Origin: Lunatimonas sp.
Lineage (GTDB): Bacteria > Bacteroidota > Bacteroidia > Cytophagales > Cyclobacteriaceae
Direction of reading: 5' to 3'
DNA: 64,000 nucleotides
NCBI RefSeq assembly: GCF_020832325.1
Contig: NZ_JAFIEU010000017.1
Coordinates: 1-64,000 of the forward strand
The notes below the pieces were generated by a model. It worked only from the letters and a program-made list of their open reading frames with translations, made no database searches and was not told where the DNA came from. The stretch's first letter is position 1; every line of letters starts with the position of its first letter. This document shows, one piece after another, positions 34,422 to 43,451 of the stretch. Position numbers and translations under genes: made by a program.

Positions 34422-35927
34422 ATGAAAAAGCTTCAAACACTCATTTTATTCATTTTGTCCATTGCCGGGTTTGCTCAGCAAGCACCGCTGACCAATACAG
34501 AGATTTTGCAGCACAAGAATGCCGATCGTCTGATCATTAAAGATACGATCAGCCAGCCATTCTTTGTGGCCGATGAAAAAAAGCTTTCTAAAGAGGATAT
34601 TCTGAACAAGAAGGAAGGGTTTTTTGTCACCGGACTACCGAGATTTGAGTTTGACCCCATTCGGGGATTTGGTGTGGGTGGAAATGTGTTTTTCTTCCAG
34701 AATAAAACCAAGGAAGACCCTTTCTTCTACTACACACCTTATCGGTACAGCATCAATACCGAACTCTTTGTCTTCGAAAATGGGCGTATCAAAGCTGCTG
34801 TAAACTTGGACGTGCCCTATATATTTAATTCCAAGTGGCGACTGCGGGCAGATGCCGTCGTCTGGGAGGATCCGAATGCGCAATACTGGGGTATTGGAAG
34901 GCAATCATTGAACAACCTGAGTTTTCAGGATAAGTCTACCGGAGCCGAGGGCGGTGTGCGACAGTTTAATCGTGTTTCCGATTATGAAGAAAACCTGAAG
35001 ATCGCCGTACCTGGAAATGGGGGACGCTTGCAGACAGATACCCACTACAATCAGTTTATACAGCGGGAGTTGTTGTTCAATGCCCTAGGAGAGCGAGTTG
35101 AAATGGGAGGGAAGTTGCGGTTGATGTTTGGTTACGAGGCTTTGTTTACCTCCTTTGAAGATTATACAGGAAGAATTGCAGAAGAGGCTTTTCTGGCAAA
35201 TGGTGCCTCCGTGGACGCGGAGCAGCGTCAGACCCTGGTCAATAGACAGATCAATGACGGGACTTGGGACCGGTTTAACCTTTCCGGCTTTTCCGATAGG
35301 TATAAGTTTACCTCTATGCTGGCAGGAGCACTTATTTACGATACCAGGGACTTGGAGCCCGATCCGTCTAAGGGTGTATTTCTCCAGTATTCCCATGAGT
35401 ACTCGGCACCATGGCTGGGGTCAGATTTTAACTTCAATAAGTTTATGGTACAGGGCCAGTTTATCCACACGTTTCACCGATGGAACAACGACCGGAACAG
35501 ATTGACCTTTGCAGGACTTGCTGCCTTTGGGCATATTTTCGGATCCAACATCAATTTTATTGAGATGTGGGACCTTTCGTCCCAAGCGGAAGCCGGGGGT
35601 ATTTTGGTACTTGGCGGTGGGCGGTCCCTTCGGGGCTTTCGGGAAGCTCGATTTTTAGCCCCGACGGTAGGTCTAGTCAATCTGGAAATGCGGGCAAAGC
35701 TGCACGACTTCAATGCGTTCAACCAACATTTTGCGTTGGGGGTGACTCCGTTCTACGATTTTGGGACCGTTTGGGAAGGGCTAAGTGATGTACAGCTTAA
35801 TAGCTTTCGTGGTGCTCCCGGAATAGGAGGCAGGATCGCCTGGAATCAGTCGACCATCCTGCGGCTAGACTATGCGCAGAGTAGGGAAGGAGGACAATTC
35901 TTCTTTGGCTTTGGACATATATTTTAA
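34422..35927 (+). CDS. Omp85/BamA-superfamily outer-membrane protein without POTRA domains
   Basis: 501 residues with a signal peptide (ends near IAGFAQ). There is no visible POTRA repeat. The mature part goes almost directly into a 16-strand barrel: PRFEFDPIRGFGVGGNVFFF at the beginning, IYDTRDLEPDPSKGVFLQYS in the middle, GGGRSLRGFREARF (the RGF motif of loop 6) near residue 408, and the terminal strand GGQFFFGFGHIF. This is the D15/surface-antigen C-terminal domain. Such POTRA-less members in Bacteroidota have unknown roles. Its place 24 bp after mgtE suggests co-expression with magnesium uptake, perhaps as an outer-membrane pore or phospholipase-type passenger relative. Confidence 0.8.
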   Translation: MKKLQTLILFILSIAGFAQQAPLTNTEILQHKNADRLIIKDTISQPFFVADEKKLSKEDILNKKEGFFVTGLPRFEFDPIRGFGVGGNVFFFQNKTKEDPFFYYTPYRYSINTELFVFENGRIKAAVNLDVPYIFNSKWRLRADAVVWEDPNAQYWGIGRQSLNNLSFQDKSTGAEGGVRQFNRVSDYEENLKIAVPGNGGRLQTDTHYNQFIQRELLFNALGERVEMGGKLRLMFGYEALFTSFEDYTGRIAEEAFLANGASVDAEQRQTLVNRQINDGTWDRFNLSGFSDRYKFTSMLAGALIYDTRDLEPDPSKGVFLQYSHEYSAPWLGSDFNFNKFMVQGQFIHTFHRWNNDRNRLTFAGLAAFGHIFGSNINFIEMWDLSSQAEAGGILVLGGGRSLRGFREARFLAPTVGLVNLEMRAKLHDFNAFNQHFALGVTPFYDFGTVWEGLSDVQLNSFRGAPGIGGRIAWNQSTILRLDYAQSREGGQFFFGFGHIF

Positions 35928-36008
35928 CGAGTAAGCGTCAGGAGATTTTGAAACCGTTCTTGAATCAACTAATTTTCGTTCTGCTAGGTAAAATTAGCAG
36001 GTCTTTTT

Positions 36009-36914
36009 ATGATACATCGGATAGGCAAGCATTTTGTTTTGGTTCTTTTGCTATGTGGGTCGTGCATAGGGCAAAAGGTGATTCCTTCACCCACACCCTT
36101 CCAGGCAGAATGTTTACAGGGTCTTGATTTTCAACCCAGTGAAGATGGTTTCTTGGCCGACTCGTTGTCCATTTCAGAAGATGTTCGGCGAGCTTATGAT
36201 ACCAAGACAATCGACATGATCTTGGCGTTGAATCTGATGAGTGATCTACAGTACTTCCAACAGGAGGATTTGGAACCATTGGATCGTCTCACTCTTCAGA
36301 CTGAAATATCCCGAAAGATCTTAAAAATGAATCTTGAACTCCAATCGCTGATGTCAGCGATCGACTGCGAGGAAGAAAAGGCGGAGCAGATCGCCTCGTT
36401 TTTGGATAAGGAGTTGCGTCGAAAAGAGCGGAACCTAACCGTAACGGCGATCATCACCGGGGCGGTCGTGGGTGTAGGAACGGGCTTTATGTTAGCGTCG
36501 AACAATTCCCAAAACGATTTACCGGAGTACTTAGGTATTGCGGGCGGATTGACGGAAGTTTTGCTGGGTCTCAGTATTCTGAGGCTGGAAAAGAAAGTTT
36601 CGATCCATCATCCGAAAAATATCCTTCGGGACGTATACGAAGCCAAAGAAAGACCACCCTATTTCCCCCCTGCGACCTGGTATTACTTCAACAGCAAAAA
36701 CCAAAATGACCGAGGGATATCCTTGCGACAGCAGCTAATTGAGCGTTGGGAGGCCTACCATATGGATGAAGACGGTATTTCTGTGCTGCTTTCAGAAGGG
36801 GGTGACTATTCCTCGGACCTGTTAAAGATCAGGTCTGAGATGCTCGATCAGTTGGAGTCGCAGATTTCATTGATCAACAAAGACCTGCTAAACTTCTTAA
36901 ATCAAATCCGGTAA
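36009..36914 (+). CDS. Hypothetical exported protein with a glycine-rich membrane segment
   Basis: 301 residues with an N-terminal signal sequence (LVLLLCGSC), either a weak lipobox or a type I signal ending before QKV. A helical region (about 50-140, acidic and lysine-rich, coiled-coil-like) is followed by a hydrophobic glycine/alanine segment (about 145-165, AIITGAVVGVGTGFMLA) and a second helical domain (about 195-301) ending in a coiled coil (DQLESQISLINKDLLNFL). No family is recognised. It may anchor a helical periplasmic domain to a membrane. Confidence 0.65.
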   Translation: MIHRIGKHFVLVLLLCGSCIGQKVIPSPTPFQAECLQGLDFQPSEDGFLADSLSISEDVRRAYDTKTIDMILALNLMSDLQYFQQEDLEPLDRLTLQTEISRKILKMNLELQSLMSAIDCEEEKAEQIASFLDKELRRKERNLTVTAIITGAVVGVGTGFMLASNNSQNDLPEYLGIAGGLTEVLLGLSILRLEKKVSIHHPKNILRDVYEAKERPPYFPPATWYYFNSKNQNDRGISLRQQLIERWEAYHMDEDGISVLLSEGGDYSSDLLKIRSEMLDQLESQISLINKDLLNFLNQIR

Positions 36915-36983
36915 ATTGCAATCCTCACGATTCTCAACACCGGGCCGACCTCCCATTAGTATATTCAGATTTCAAAATCTACG

Positions 36984-38369
36984 ATGTATATTTACGCTAT
37001 GATGCTAACAGATACCGTCAAAAGAATGATTTTTGTGTGGTGCTTTTTGGTGATAGCTGCACCGTTTACCTTTGCGCAGACCCACCATATCCTCTCCCAG
37101 AGGGAACAAGCTGAGGTGATGGATCTATGGTTGGAGGAGCGTATACAGACTCTACTGCCCCAATTGATGGACCGGGCTGGAATAGACCTCTGGGTAGTGA
37201 TATCCAGGGAGTACAACGAGGATCCTGTGATCCGTACGTTCTTACCGGCCACTTGGCACGCAGCGAGGAGGCGAACCATGCTGCTGATGTTCAAGCCAGC
37301 GGGTGGCCAGGAAGTGGAGGCGCTAGCTGTGGCCCGATACGATGTAGGCAAGTCTTTTCAGAAGGCCTGGGACCCAGAGTCCCAGCCAGATCAGTGGAAA
37401 CAATTGACCGATCTGATTGTAGCTCGAAAACCCCAAAAGATAGGAGTGAATATTTCCGATGATTTTGGCCATGCGGATGGGCTTACTTCCACCGAACACG
37501 AACTGTTATTGCAATATCTGCCGAAGAGCTTTCATTCAAAGATTACTTCTGCCCAGGACCTTGCAGTCGGCTGGCTGGAAACCCGCACACCTTCTGAGAT
37601 GGCTACTTACCGGCAAATCCAATCCATTGCACATCAGATCATTCAAGAGGGGCTTTCTGAGCAGGTCATCACTCCCGGGGTAACGACCACAGAGGACGTG
37701 GTATGGTGGTACCGTGAGCGTATTAAGGAGTTGAAGCTGGATACTTGGTTTCATCCATCGGTGGATATTCAGCGTGCAGACCCTAACAATGAAGAACAAA
37801 ACCGTTCATTTGCCGTCAGGGCCGAGTCACAGGTAATACAGCCTGGAGACCTGCTACACATGGATTTTGGGATCTCTTACCTTCGGCTCATGACCGATAC
37901 TCAGCAGTTGGCTTATGTCCTGAAACCTGGGGAAACGGCGGTGCCTGATTTTTTGAACGAAGCCTTGAAAGTGGGCAACAGGTTGCAGGATATCCTCACC
38001 AGCCAGTTTGTGACCGGCCGTACAGGCAACCAAATTCTCCTAGAAACCCGAAAACAGATGGAAGTGGAGGGTATCCGAGGCAGTATCTATTCCCATCCCA
38101 TGGGATACCACGGGCATGCTTCGGGCCCTACAATCGGCATGTGGGACAATCAGGGCGATACTCCCGGCGCTGGGGATTATCCCCTGTACCCGCACACTGT
38201 GTACACCATTGAATTGAATGCCTTGGTACACGTACCTGAATGGGGTAAGGATATCCGCATACTGCTGGAAGAAGGCGCATATTTTGACGGAGAAAGGGTC
38301 ACTTATCTGAACGGAAGGCAAAAAGAATGGCTGACCATTCCCCGGGCAAGGCAGTATTTGGGAAATTGA
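36984..38369 (+). CDS. Exported M24-family metallopeptidase
   Basis: 461 residues with a signal-like N-terminus ending AAPFTFAQ; the true start may be one of the methionines at 36984, 37002 or 37026. The N-terminal creatinase-like domain (about 35-190) is followed by the pita-bread domain. The metal-ligand pattern D-D-H-E-E is visible in LLHMDFGISYLRLMTDTQ (two aspartates), YHGHASGPTIG (histidine), YTIELNA and LLEEGAYF (two glutamates). Expected activity is a Xaa-Pro aminopeptidase or prolidase-like hydrolysis in the periplasm. Last plus-strand gene before the minus-strand helicase. Confidence 0.87.
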   Translation: MYIYAMMLTDTVKRMIFVWCFLVIAAPFTFAQTHHILSQREQAEVMDLWLEERIQTLLPQLMDRAGIDLWVVISREYNEDPVIRTFLPATWHAARRRTMLLMFKPAGGQEVEALAVARYDVGKSFQKAWDPESQPDQWKQLTDLIVARKPQKIGVNISDDFGHADGLTSTEHELLLQYLPKSFHSKITSAQDLAVGWLETRTPSEMATYRQIQSIAHQIIQEGLSEQVITPGVTTTEDVVWWYRERIKELKLDTWFHPSVDIQRADPNNEEQNRSFAVRAESQVIQPGDLLHMDFGISYLRLMTDTQQLAYVLKPGETAVPDFLNEALKVGNRLQDILTSQFVTGRTGNQILLETRKQMEVEGIRGSIYSHPMGYHGHASGPTIGMWDNQGDTPGAGDYPLYPHTVYTIELNALVHVPEWGKDIRILLEEGAYFDGERVTYLNGRQKEWLTIPRARQYLGN

Positions 38370-38700
38370 TCGATATGGATGGGCGACACTTTCGCTGGCG
38401 TTTCGCATAAGTCTATCGCTATCCGTATACAGCCTAGTTCGTCGTCTATATTTTCATAAACCCAAATTTTATCGTCCAGAAAAGAATGTTGGCGTGGATT
38501 TTTTTGATAGTTTTCGAAGTAGGTTTCTTTGAGCATATACTCATTTTGGTTACGGGTCGCCTTGCTGTTCCATTGAATCAGAAAGAGGGACCATAGAATT
38601 CTATGATAGTTTTTTAAACAAAAAAAAGGCTGCCCTTTTCGGACAGCCTTAAGCTTTGTGCAGGCAGTGAATAGCACCCTACTTGTCGTTTTCAAAAGGA
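38370..38700. other. Intergenic stretch between convergent genes
   Basis: 331 bp between the M24 peptidase and DEAD-box helicase stops. A minus-strand open frame (38303-38695) crosses the helicase terminator and runs into the peptidase gene; its later part (starting at 38536) has some protein-like composition but no family or start support. Apart from the terminator nothing is identified. Confidence 0.45.
38620..38650 (-). terminator. Intrinsic terminator of the DEAD-box helicase gene
   Basis: AAGGCTGCCC (38626-38635) pairs with GGACAGCCTT (38641-38650), with one mismatch and a 5-nt loop. On the minus strand it is followed by a run of U (A-run 38620-38627). It lies about 50 bp after the helicase stop. 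Confidence 0.85.
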
Positions 38701-40404
38701 TTATCCTTTGGAAATCTCAAAGTTAACCGGCTTCCCCTTGATGGTGTTGCTATTCATTACGCTGATTATTTGGTTTACGTCCTTTTTTGGTACGTCAACA
38801 AACGAGAAGTTCTCGAAGATATCAATTCCACCAATGCTTCTTCCGGGTACACCGGTTTCACCGGCAATTGCACCTACGATATCGTTAGGACGGATTCGGT
38901 CTTTTTTCCCGAGGTTAAGGAACAGTCTGGCCATATTTGGCTCCCGCTCTTTCTTGCCTTTAGGTCCACGGTCGCTTCGCTCAGATCTACCTTTTCTATC
39001 AGGTCGTTCGAATCTAGACTCACGTCCGTCTCTTCGTCCTCTTGCATCCCCTTTGTCTTTTCTGCCAAGGTCCAAGCTGAAGTTAACTTCATTGAGCTCT
39101 TTAACAGCAGTTCTCATCTGTAATTTAATAAGCCCCAAGACAACTTCATCTAAGGTCAACCCTTCGTCCAACATCTTTTGTATGGTGTCCGAGTAGATCG
39201 TGTTATCCTCTTCTTTGGCAACCTTCCTTTTGACATCTACGATCAATTGGTCTTTTTTCATATCCAACATCTCTGCTGCGGATGGAGGACTCATTTTCTG
39301 AATGGATGTTTTGATAAAACGCTCCAAGTCACTAATTCTACCGAGATCTCTTCTTCCGGATACGAAGTTAATAGCAGTTCCAGACTTACCTGCCCTGCCA
39401 GTACGACCGATTCGGTGTACGTAGTTTTCTTCGTCTAGAGGAAGGTCATAATTAAATACCGCTTCCACGTTTTCGACATCTATTCCTCTGGCAGCTACAT
39501 CGGTCGCTACTAAGACACTGCAATGTCCTTTGCGGAACTTATTCATGACTTTCGTGCGCTGCGCTTGAGAAAGGTCTCCATGTAGTGCTTCAGCCTGAAT
39601 GCCTCGTGCGATCAATTCCTCCGTCACCTCGTCAGTAGCTCGCTTCGTGTTACAGAAGATCAAACTGAGTGTAAACTGATTTACGTGGATCAAGCGGGTT
39701 ATCAAATCGATTTTTAGCGGACTTTTCACCTCGTAATAGTGCTGAGCGATGTTTTCTACCGTCAGTTCCTTACGCAACACTTTAACAATCTTAGGATCGT
39801 TTTGGTATTTTTTGGTAAGGTCCAAGATGGGCTTTGCCATAGTAGCCGAAAAGAAGACGGTCTGTCTTTCGTCGGGCATGGTTTTGAGGATGGTTTCGAT
39901 ATCCTCCCTAAATCCCATGTCCAACATTTCGTCGGCTTCATCCAATACAACGATTGCCACTTGCCTCAAGTCTAAAGTGCCTCGGTCCAGGTGGTCCATT
40001 ACCCTGCCAGGAGTACCCACTACGATCTGAACGCCCTTCTTAAGCGCACGAATCTGACGATCTATTGGATCGCCGCCGTAGATACAGGTAGAAGACAGTC
40101 TCTTTTTGTATTTGGACAGCTTGGTGATTTCTCCCTCTACCTGAACAGCAAGTTCACGGGTTGGGCAAAGAATCAATGCCTGTGGCTTGTTGTTGTCCAC
40201 ATCCACCATATCAATGATAGGAATGCCAAACGACGCAGTTTTACCGGTTCCTGTTTGCGCTTGTCCGATCACATCGTGACCCTCTAGCAAATACGGAATG
40301 GTTTGCGCTTGGATGGGTGAGGGATGGGTAAAGCCCATATCCTCTACTGCACTCAAGATCTCTTCCGAGATCCCAAGATCTGAAAATAATACTGTTTGTT
40401 CCAT
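38701..40404 (-). CDS. DEAD-box ATP-dependent RNA helicase
   Basis: 567 residues from ATG 40404 (MEQTVLFSDLGISEE), with AAGGAAA as ribosome binding site; the frame is open 25 codons further but without reason. All helicase motifs are present: the Q motif, AQTGTGKT, PTRELAVQ, VLDEADEML (DEAD), SAT, and ARGIDV...HRIGRTGRAG. After the two RecA domains (to about 370) comes a charged linker rich in RGDGRE repeats (about 455-490) and a C-terminal DbpA-type RNA-binding domain (about 495-567, FLNLGKKDRIRPNDIVGAIA). Likely role: cold-shock or ribosome-assembly RNA unwinding, as for DeaD/CshA. Confidence 0.95.
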   Translation of the reverse strand: MEQTVLFSDLGISEEILSAVEDMGFTHPSPIQAQTIPYLLEGHDVIGQAQTGTGKTASFGIPIIDMVDVDNNKPQALILCPTRELAVQVEGEITKLSKYKKRLSSTCIYGGDPIDRQIRALKKGVQIVVGTPGRVMDHLDRGTLDLRQVAIVVLDEADEMLDMGFREDIETILKTMPDERQTVFFSATMAKPILDLTKKYQNDPKIVKVLRKELTVENIAQHYYEVKSPLKIDLITRLIHVNQFTLSLIFCNTKRATDEVTEELIARGIQAEALHGDLSQAQRTKVMNKFRKGHCSVLVATDVAARGIDVENVEAVFNYDLPLDEENYVHRIGRTGRAGKSGTAINFVSGRRDLGRISDLERFIKTSIQKMSPPSAAEMLDMKKDQLIVDVKRKVAKEEDNTIYSDTIQKMLDEGLTLDEVVLGLIKLQMRTAVKELNEVNFSLDLGRKDKGDARGRRDGRESRFERPDRKGRSERSDRGPKGKKEREPNMARLFLNLGKKDRIRPNDIVGAIAGETGVPGRSIGGIDIFENFSFVDVPKKDVNQIISVMNSNTIKGKPVNFEISKG

Positions 40405-40607
40405 GAAATGTTTCCTTACTTCTCTAGCCACGGTTTTCCGAATCCCACTAACTAGCAACAGTAAGGAAATCCACGGCAATGGAGAAAAATTGCGATTAAT
40501 TAAGGTGCAAAGGTAGGGGGATTAATTCGGAAATGCAATATTTTGACCAGTAAATAAAAATATTATAGAAGGATATGTCCGTTCGTTTAAAAAATATTTG
40601 GGAAAAC

Positions 40608-40636
40608 AAGAGGGGCCCTGATCCAGGGCCCCTCTT
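40608..40636 (-). terminator. GC-rich terminator of the citrate synthase gene
   Basis: A perfect 13-bp stem, AAGAGGGGCCCTG (40608-40620) with CAGGGCCCCTCTT (40624-40636), has a 3-nt loop. On the minus strand it is followed by a short U-containing run (GTTTT). It lies 11 bp after the gltA stop. Confidence 0.85.
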
Positions 40637-40647
40637 TGATGGATATA

Positions 40648-41934
40648 TTACCGGTTGTTCATAGGAACAAAGGGTCTTTCCGTAGGACCTACATACACCT
40701 GACGTGGTCTTCCGATGGGTTCGTTGTTTTCCCGCATTTCCTTCCATTGCGCGATCCATCCGGGAAGTCTGCCCAAAGCAAACATGACAGTAAACATATC
40801 GGTAGGGATACCCAGTGCACGATAGATTATGCCTGAGTAAAAGTCCACGTTTGGATAGAGTTTTCTGTCCACAAAATACTGATCCTTCAATGCAGCTTCT
40901 TCCAGTTCTTTGGCTATGTTCAGCACAGGATCGTTGATACCTAGTTTGGTGAGTACTTCGTCTGCTGCTTTTTTAATGATTTTAGCCCGGGGGTCAAAGT
41001 TTTTGTATACCCTGTGACCAAATCCCATCAACCGGAAAGGATCATTTTTATCTTTGGCCTTGTCCAAGTATCGCTTGGTATCGCCTCCGTCCGCTTTGAT
41101 CGCTTCGAGCATTTCGATCACCGACTGATTGGCTCCACCATGCAGCGGGCCCCAAAGCGCATTGATTCCCGCAGAAATGGACGCGTAGATGCTTGCCTGC
41201 GAAGATCCCACGATTCGTACGGTAGAAGTAGAGCAGTTTTGCTCATGATCTGCATGTAGGATTAACAATTTGTCCAATGCCTTGGAAATTACCGGGTCCG
41301 GTTCATACTTTTCTGCAGGCAGGGCAAACATCATCTTTAGAAAGTTGCTGCAATAGTCCAATCCATTATCTGGGTAATTAACCGGGTGGCCGACTTTGTT
41401 TTTGAAGGCCCAAGCAGCAAATGTTGGCAACTTTGCCATCAGCCTTACAATGCTTAGCTCGATTTCTTCTTGTGTATTATTCGGATCCAGTGAGTTTGGA
41501 TAAAATGCTGTAAGCGAGCAAATCAAAGAAGAAAGAACGCCCATAGGATGTGCCACAGATGGAAATCCGTCTAGGATTTTCTTGATATCCTCATGGACCA
41601 AGGTATGGTTGGTAATCTTTTGCGCGAAACTGTCGTATTGTGTTTTGCTTGGAAGCTCTCCGTTGATCAGAAGGTAGGATACCTCCAAAAAGTTTGATTT
41701 TTCGGCCAATTCTTCGATGTTATATCCTCGGTATCTCAATATCCCTTGTTCTCCGTCCAAGAAAGTGATTGCACTTTGGGTAGAACCGGTATTTTTGTAT
41801 CCGGGATCCAGGGTAATCAGTCCGGATTGGCCTCTCAGCTTGCCGATATCGATGGCTTCTTCGTTTTCTGACCCCTTTACTACAGGAAGTTCGAATTCTT
41901 TACCGTTAAAGGATAACTTAGCAATTTCAGACAT
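40648..41934 (-). CDS. gltA: Citrate synthase
   Basis: 428 residues, the size of hexameric type II citrate synthases. Catalytic blocks are present: LHADHEQNCSTSTVR (first His), GPLHGGANQSV (second His), GFGHRVYKNFDPRA (third His and substrate-binding arginine) and the C-terminal AQWKEMRENNEPIGRPRQVY typical of the family. It condenses acetyl-CoA and oxaloacetate to citrate in the TCA cycle. The N-terminal LSFNGKEFELPVVKG domain is also characteristic. It is a single-gene unit with its own terminator. Confidence 0.97.
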   Translation of the reverse strand: MSEIAKLSFNGKEFELPVVKGSENEEAIDIGKLRGQSGLITLDPGYKNTGSTQSAITFLDGEQGILRYRGYNIEELAEKSNFLEVSYLLINGELPSKTQYDSFAQKITNHTLVHEDIKKILDGFPSVAHPMGVLSSLICSLTAFYPNSLDPNNTQEEIELSIVRLMAKLPTFAAWAFKNKVGHPVNYPDNGLDYCSNFLKMMFALPAEKYEPDPVISKALDKLLILHADHEQNCSTSTVRIVGSSQASIYASISAGINALWGPLHGGANQSVIEMLEAIKADGGDTKRYLDKAKDKNDPFRLMGFGHRVYKNFDPRAKIIKKAADEVLTKLGINDPVLNIAKELEEAALKDQYFVDRKLYPNVDFYSGIIYRALGIPTDMFTVMFALGRLPGWIAQWKEMRENNEPIGRPRQVYVGPTERPFVPMNNR

Positions 41935-42142
41935 ATGTTTCTCGTTAATCTATTTAGGATATAAGCTCTATTTTGTTCAACATTTTAAATTCGCCCCAAG
42001 TTAATAAAAACACCGCAATTTTCTTTCAAAAATTACATCTAGGGCGCAGGTGGTTTAGTTTTTCTGGCAGGTAGTGTCCACCTACCCATTGCATGGAAAA
42101 CGTGAAAAGGCGCACTTGGTTTAGTGAAATGCTATTTTTACC

Positions 42143-42181
42143 AAAAAAAGTACGACCGAAGTCAATGCCTTCGGTCGGTAC
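42143..42181 (-). terminator. Terminator of the suf operon
   Basis: GTACGACCGAAG (42150-42161) pairs with CTTCGGTCGGTAC (42169-42181) with one bulge. On the minus strand it is followed by seven U (A-run 42143-42149). It lies 52 bp after the bacilliredoxin stop, and closes the operon running from sufB. Confidence 0.85.
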
Positions 42182-42232
42182 CTTTTCGTCCACTAGCCCA
42201 AAAATGGAAAGCTGCCTTTCGAAGTTGGGTGC

Positions 42233-42652
42233 TTATTCGCAGAAATGGTCGAATACTTCCACCAGGTGGTCCCCGATCATTTTGGCATTACGACCTTCGA
42301 TGTGGTGACGCTCTATAAAGTGGACCAGTTCGCCGTCTTTAAACAATGCCATAGCCGGAGAAGAAGGAGGGTAGGGAAGTACGTACTCCCGAACCTTTGC
42401 GACCGCGTCGCGGTCGTTGCCTGCAAAGACAGTCGCCAAGGTGGTAGGCTTCTTTGCAGATTGGTCCAGTGCATATCGAACCCCAGGTCGCGCTGCTCCT
42501 GCAGCACATCCGCACACAGAGTTTACCACGATCAGCGTGGTGCCCTTGTGTGATTTCAAGTGGGTGTCTACGTCTTCTGCGGTACGAAATTCCTGAAAAC
42601 CCGCATCGGTTAATTCGGCACGCATGGGTGCTATCAATTCCTCTGGATACAT
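42233..42652 (-). CDS. BrxA/BrxB-family bacilliredoxin (YphP/YqiW-like)
   Basis: 139 residues of thioredoxin-like fold with the CGC active site (Cys47-Gly48-Cys49, in VVNSVCGCAAGAARP) and the family end HHIEGRNAKMIGDHL. Bacilliredoxins remove bacillithiol (or a comparable low-molecular-weight thiol) from mixed disulfides. It is the last gene of the sufBCDSET row with only 17 bp from sufT, so it is probably co-expressed with iron-sulfur cluster assembly. That is consistent with protecting thiols during oxidative or iron stress. The length is normal for the family. Confidence 0.88.
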   Translation of the reverse strand: MYPEELIAPMRAELTDAGFQEFRTAEDVDTHLKSHKGTTLIVVNSVCGCAAGAARPGVRYALDQSAKKPTTLATVFAGNDRDAVAKVREYVLPYPPSSPAMALFKDGELVHFIERHHIEGRNAKMIGDHLVEVFDHFCE

Positions 42653-42669
42653 AATTCTTAGTTGATTTT

Positions 42670-43002
42670 TTATAGAAAGCCTAATTCAAGTTTTGCTACC
42701 TCAGACATCATATCCTGAGAATACGGGGGTTCAAAGGTGAGCTCTACTTCTACATTGTTTACTCCTTCAATTTCCTGCACCCGCTCCTTCACTTCGGAAG
42801 GAATTGACTCGGCGGACGGACAGTTTGGAGAAGTGAGTGTCATCAATACATACACATTGTTTACGGGGTAAACGGTTATTTCATAGATCAGCCCGAGTTC
42901 ATATACATCAACGGGTATTTCTGGGTCATATACCAGTTTGATCGCGTTGATAACCTTTTGCTTCATTTCGGCGGTGTCGCCAGTGCTCTCAGCCGTTTCC
43001 AT
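42670..43002 (-). CDS. sufT: SufT / MIP18-family iron-sulfur assembly protein
   Basis: 110 residues, the DUF59/MIP18 fold: VINAIKLVYDPEIPVDVYELGL with the conserved DPE motif, then LTSPNCPSAESIPSEV with the conserved cysteine and the strand VEVELTFEPPY. Members help mature iron-sulfur proteins. Located 14 bp after sufE in the suf operon, which fixes the assignment. Confidence 0.92.
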   Translation of the reverse strand: METAESTGDTAEMKQKVINAIKLVYDPEIPVDVYELGLIYEITVYPVNNVYVLMTLTSPNCPSAESIPSEVKERVQEIEGVNNVEVELTFEPPYSQDMMSEVAKLELGFL

Positions 43003-43016
43003 TATAATGACCAGTG

Positions 43017-43451
43017 TTAAGATGCATTCATTTTAGATTGATAGGCTAACGCATAGCGCTTCATCTGCGTAATCATTGCCGCTAGGCCATTCGAACGTTG
43101 GGAACCAATAATGTTCCCCATGCCTATTTTTTCGATGAAATATAAATCTGCCTGCAAGATCTCCTCGGCCCTTCTACCCGATAAAACTCGGATTAAAAGA
43201 CTGATAAGCCCTTTAGTAATATCCGTATTGGAGTCTGCTAGGAACAATACCCTGTCGCCTTCAGTGCGGGTGGTCAGCCAAACCTTGGATTGACACCCTT
43301 TGATGATGTTTTCGTCTACTTTTTCAGCATCTGGAAAATCAGGCAGTTTGTCGCCGAGTTCCATGATGTAGAATATGGTCGATTCTCTGTCATCTCCCAA
43401 AATACTGAATTCGTCTATTATCTCCTTTTGTACGGTATTAATATCGCTCAT
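43017..43451 (-). CDS. sufE: SufE sulfur acceptor
   Basis: 144 residues with the SufE signature ENIIKGCQSKVWL; Cys53 accepts the persulfide from SufS. The rest (SLLIRVLSGRRAEEILQADL; RSNGLAAMITQMK) is typical. Its ATG follows the sufS stop with no gap. It works with SufS to pass sulfur to the SufBCD scaffold in the cytoplasm. Confidence 0.95.
   Translation of the reverse strand: MSDINTVQKEIIDEFSILGDDRESTIFYIMELGDKLPDFPDAEKVDENIIKGCQSKVWLTTRTEGDRVLFLADSNTDITKGLISLLIRVLSGRRAEEILQADLYFIEKIGMGNIIGSQRSNGLAAMITQMKRYALAYQSKMNAS

Noticed and set aside
38303-38695. 130-codon minus-strand frame between M24 peptidase and helicase
   Set aside because: Passes through the helicase terminator and overlaps the peptidase gene; no family or credible start.
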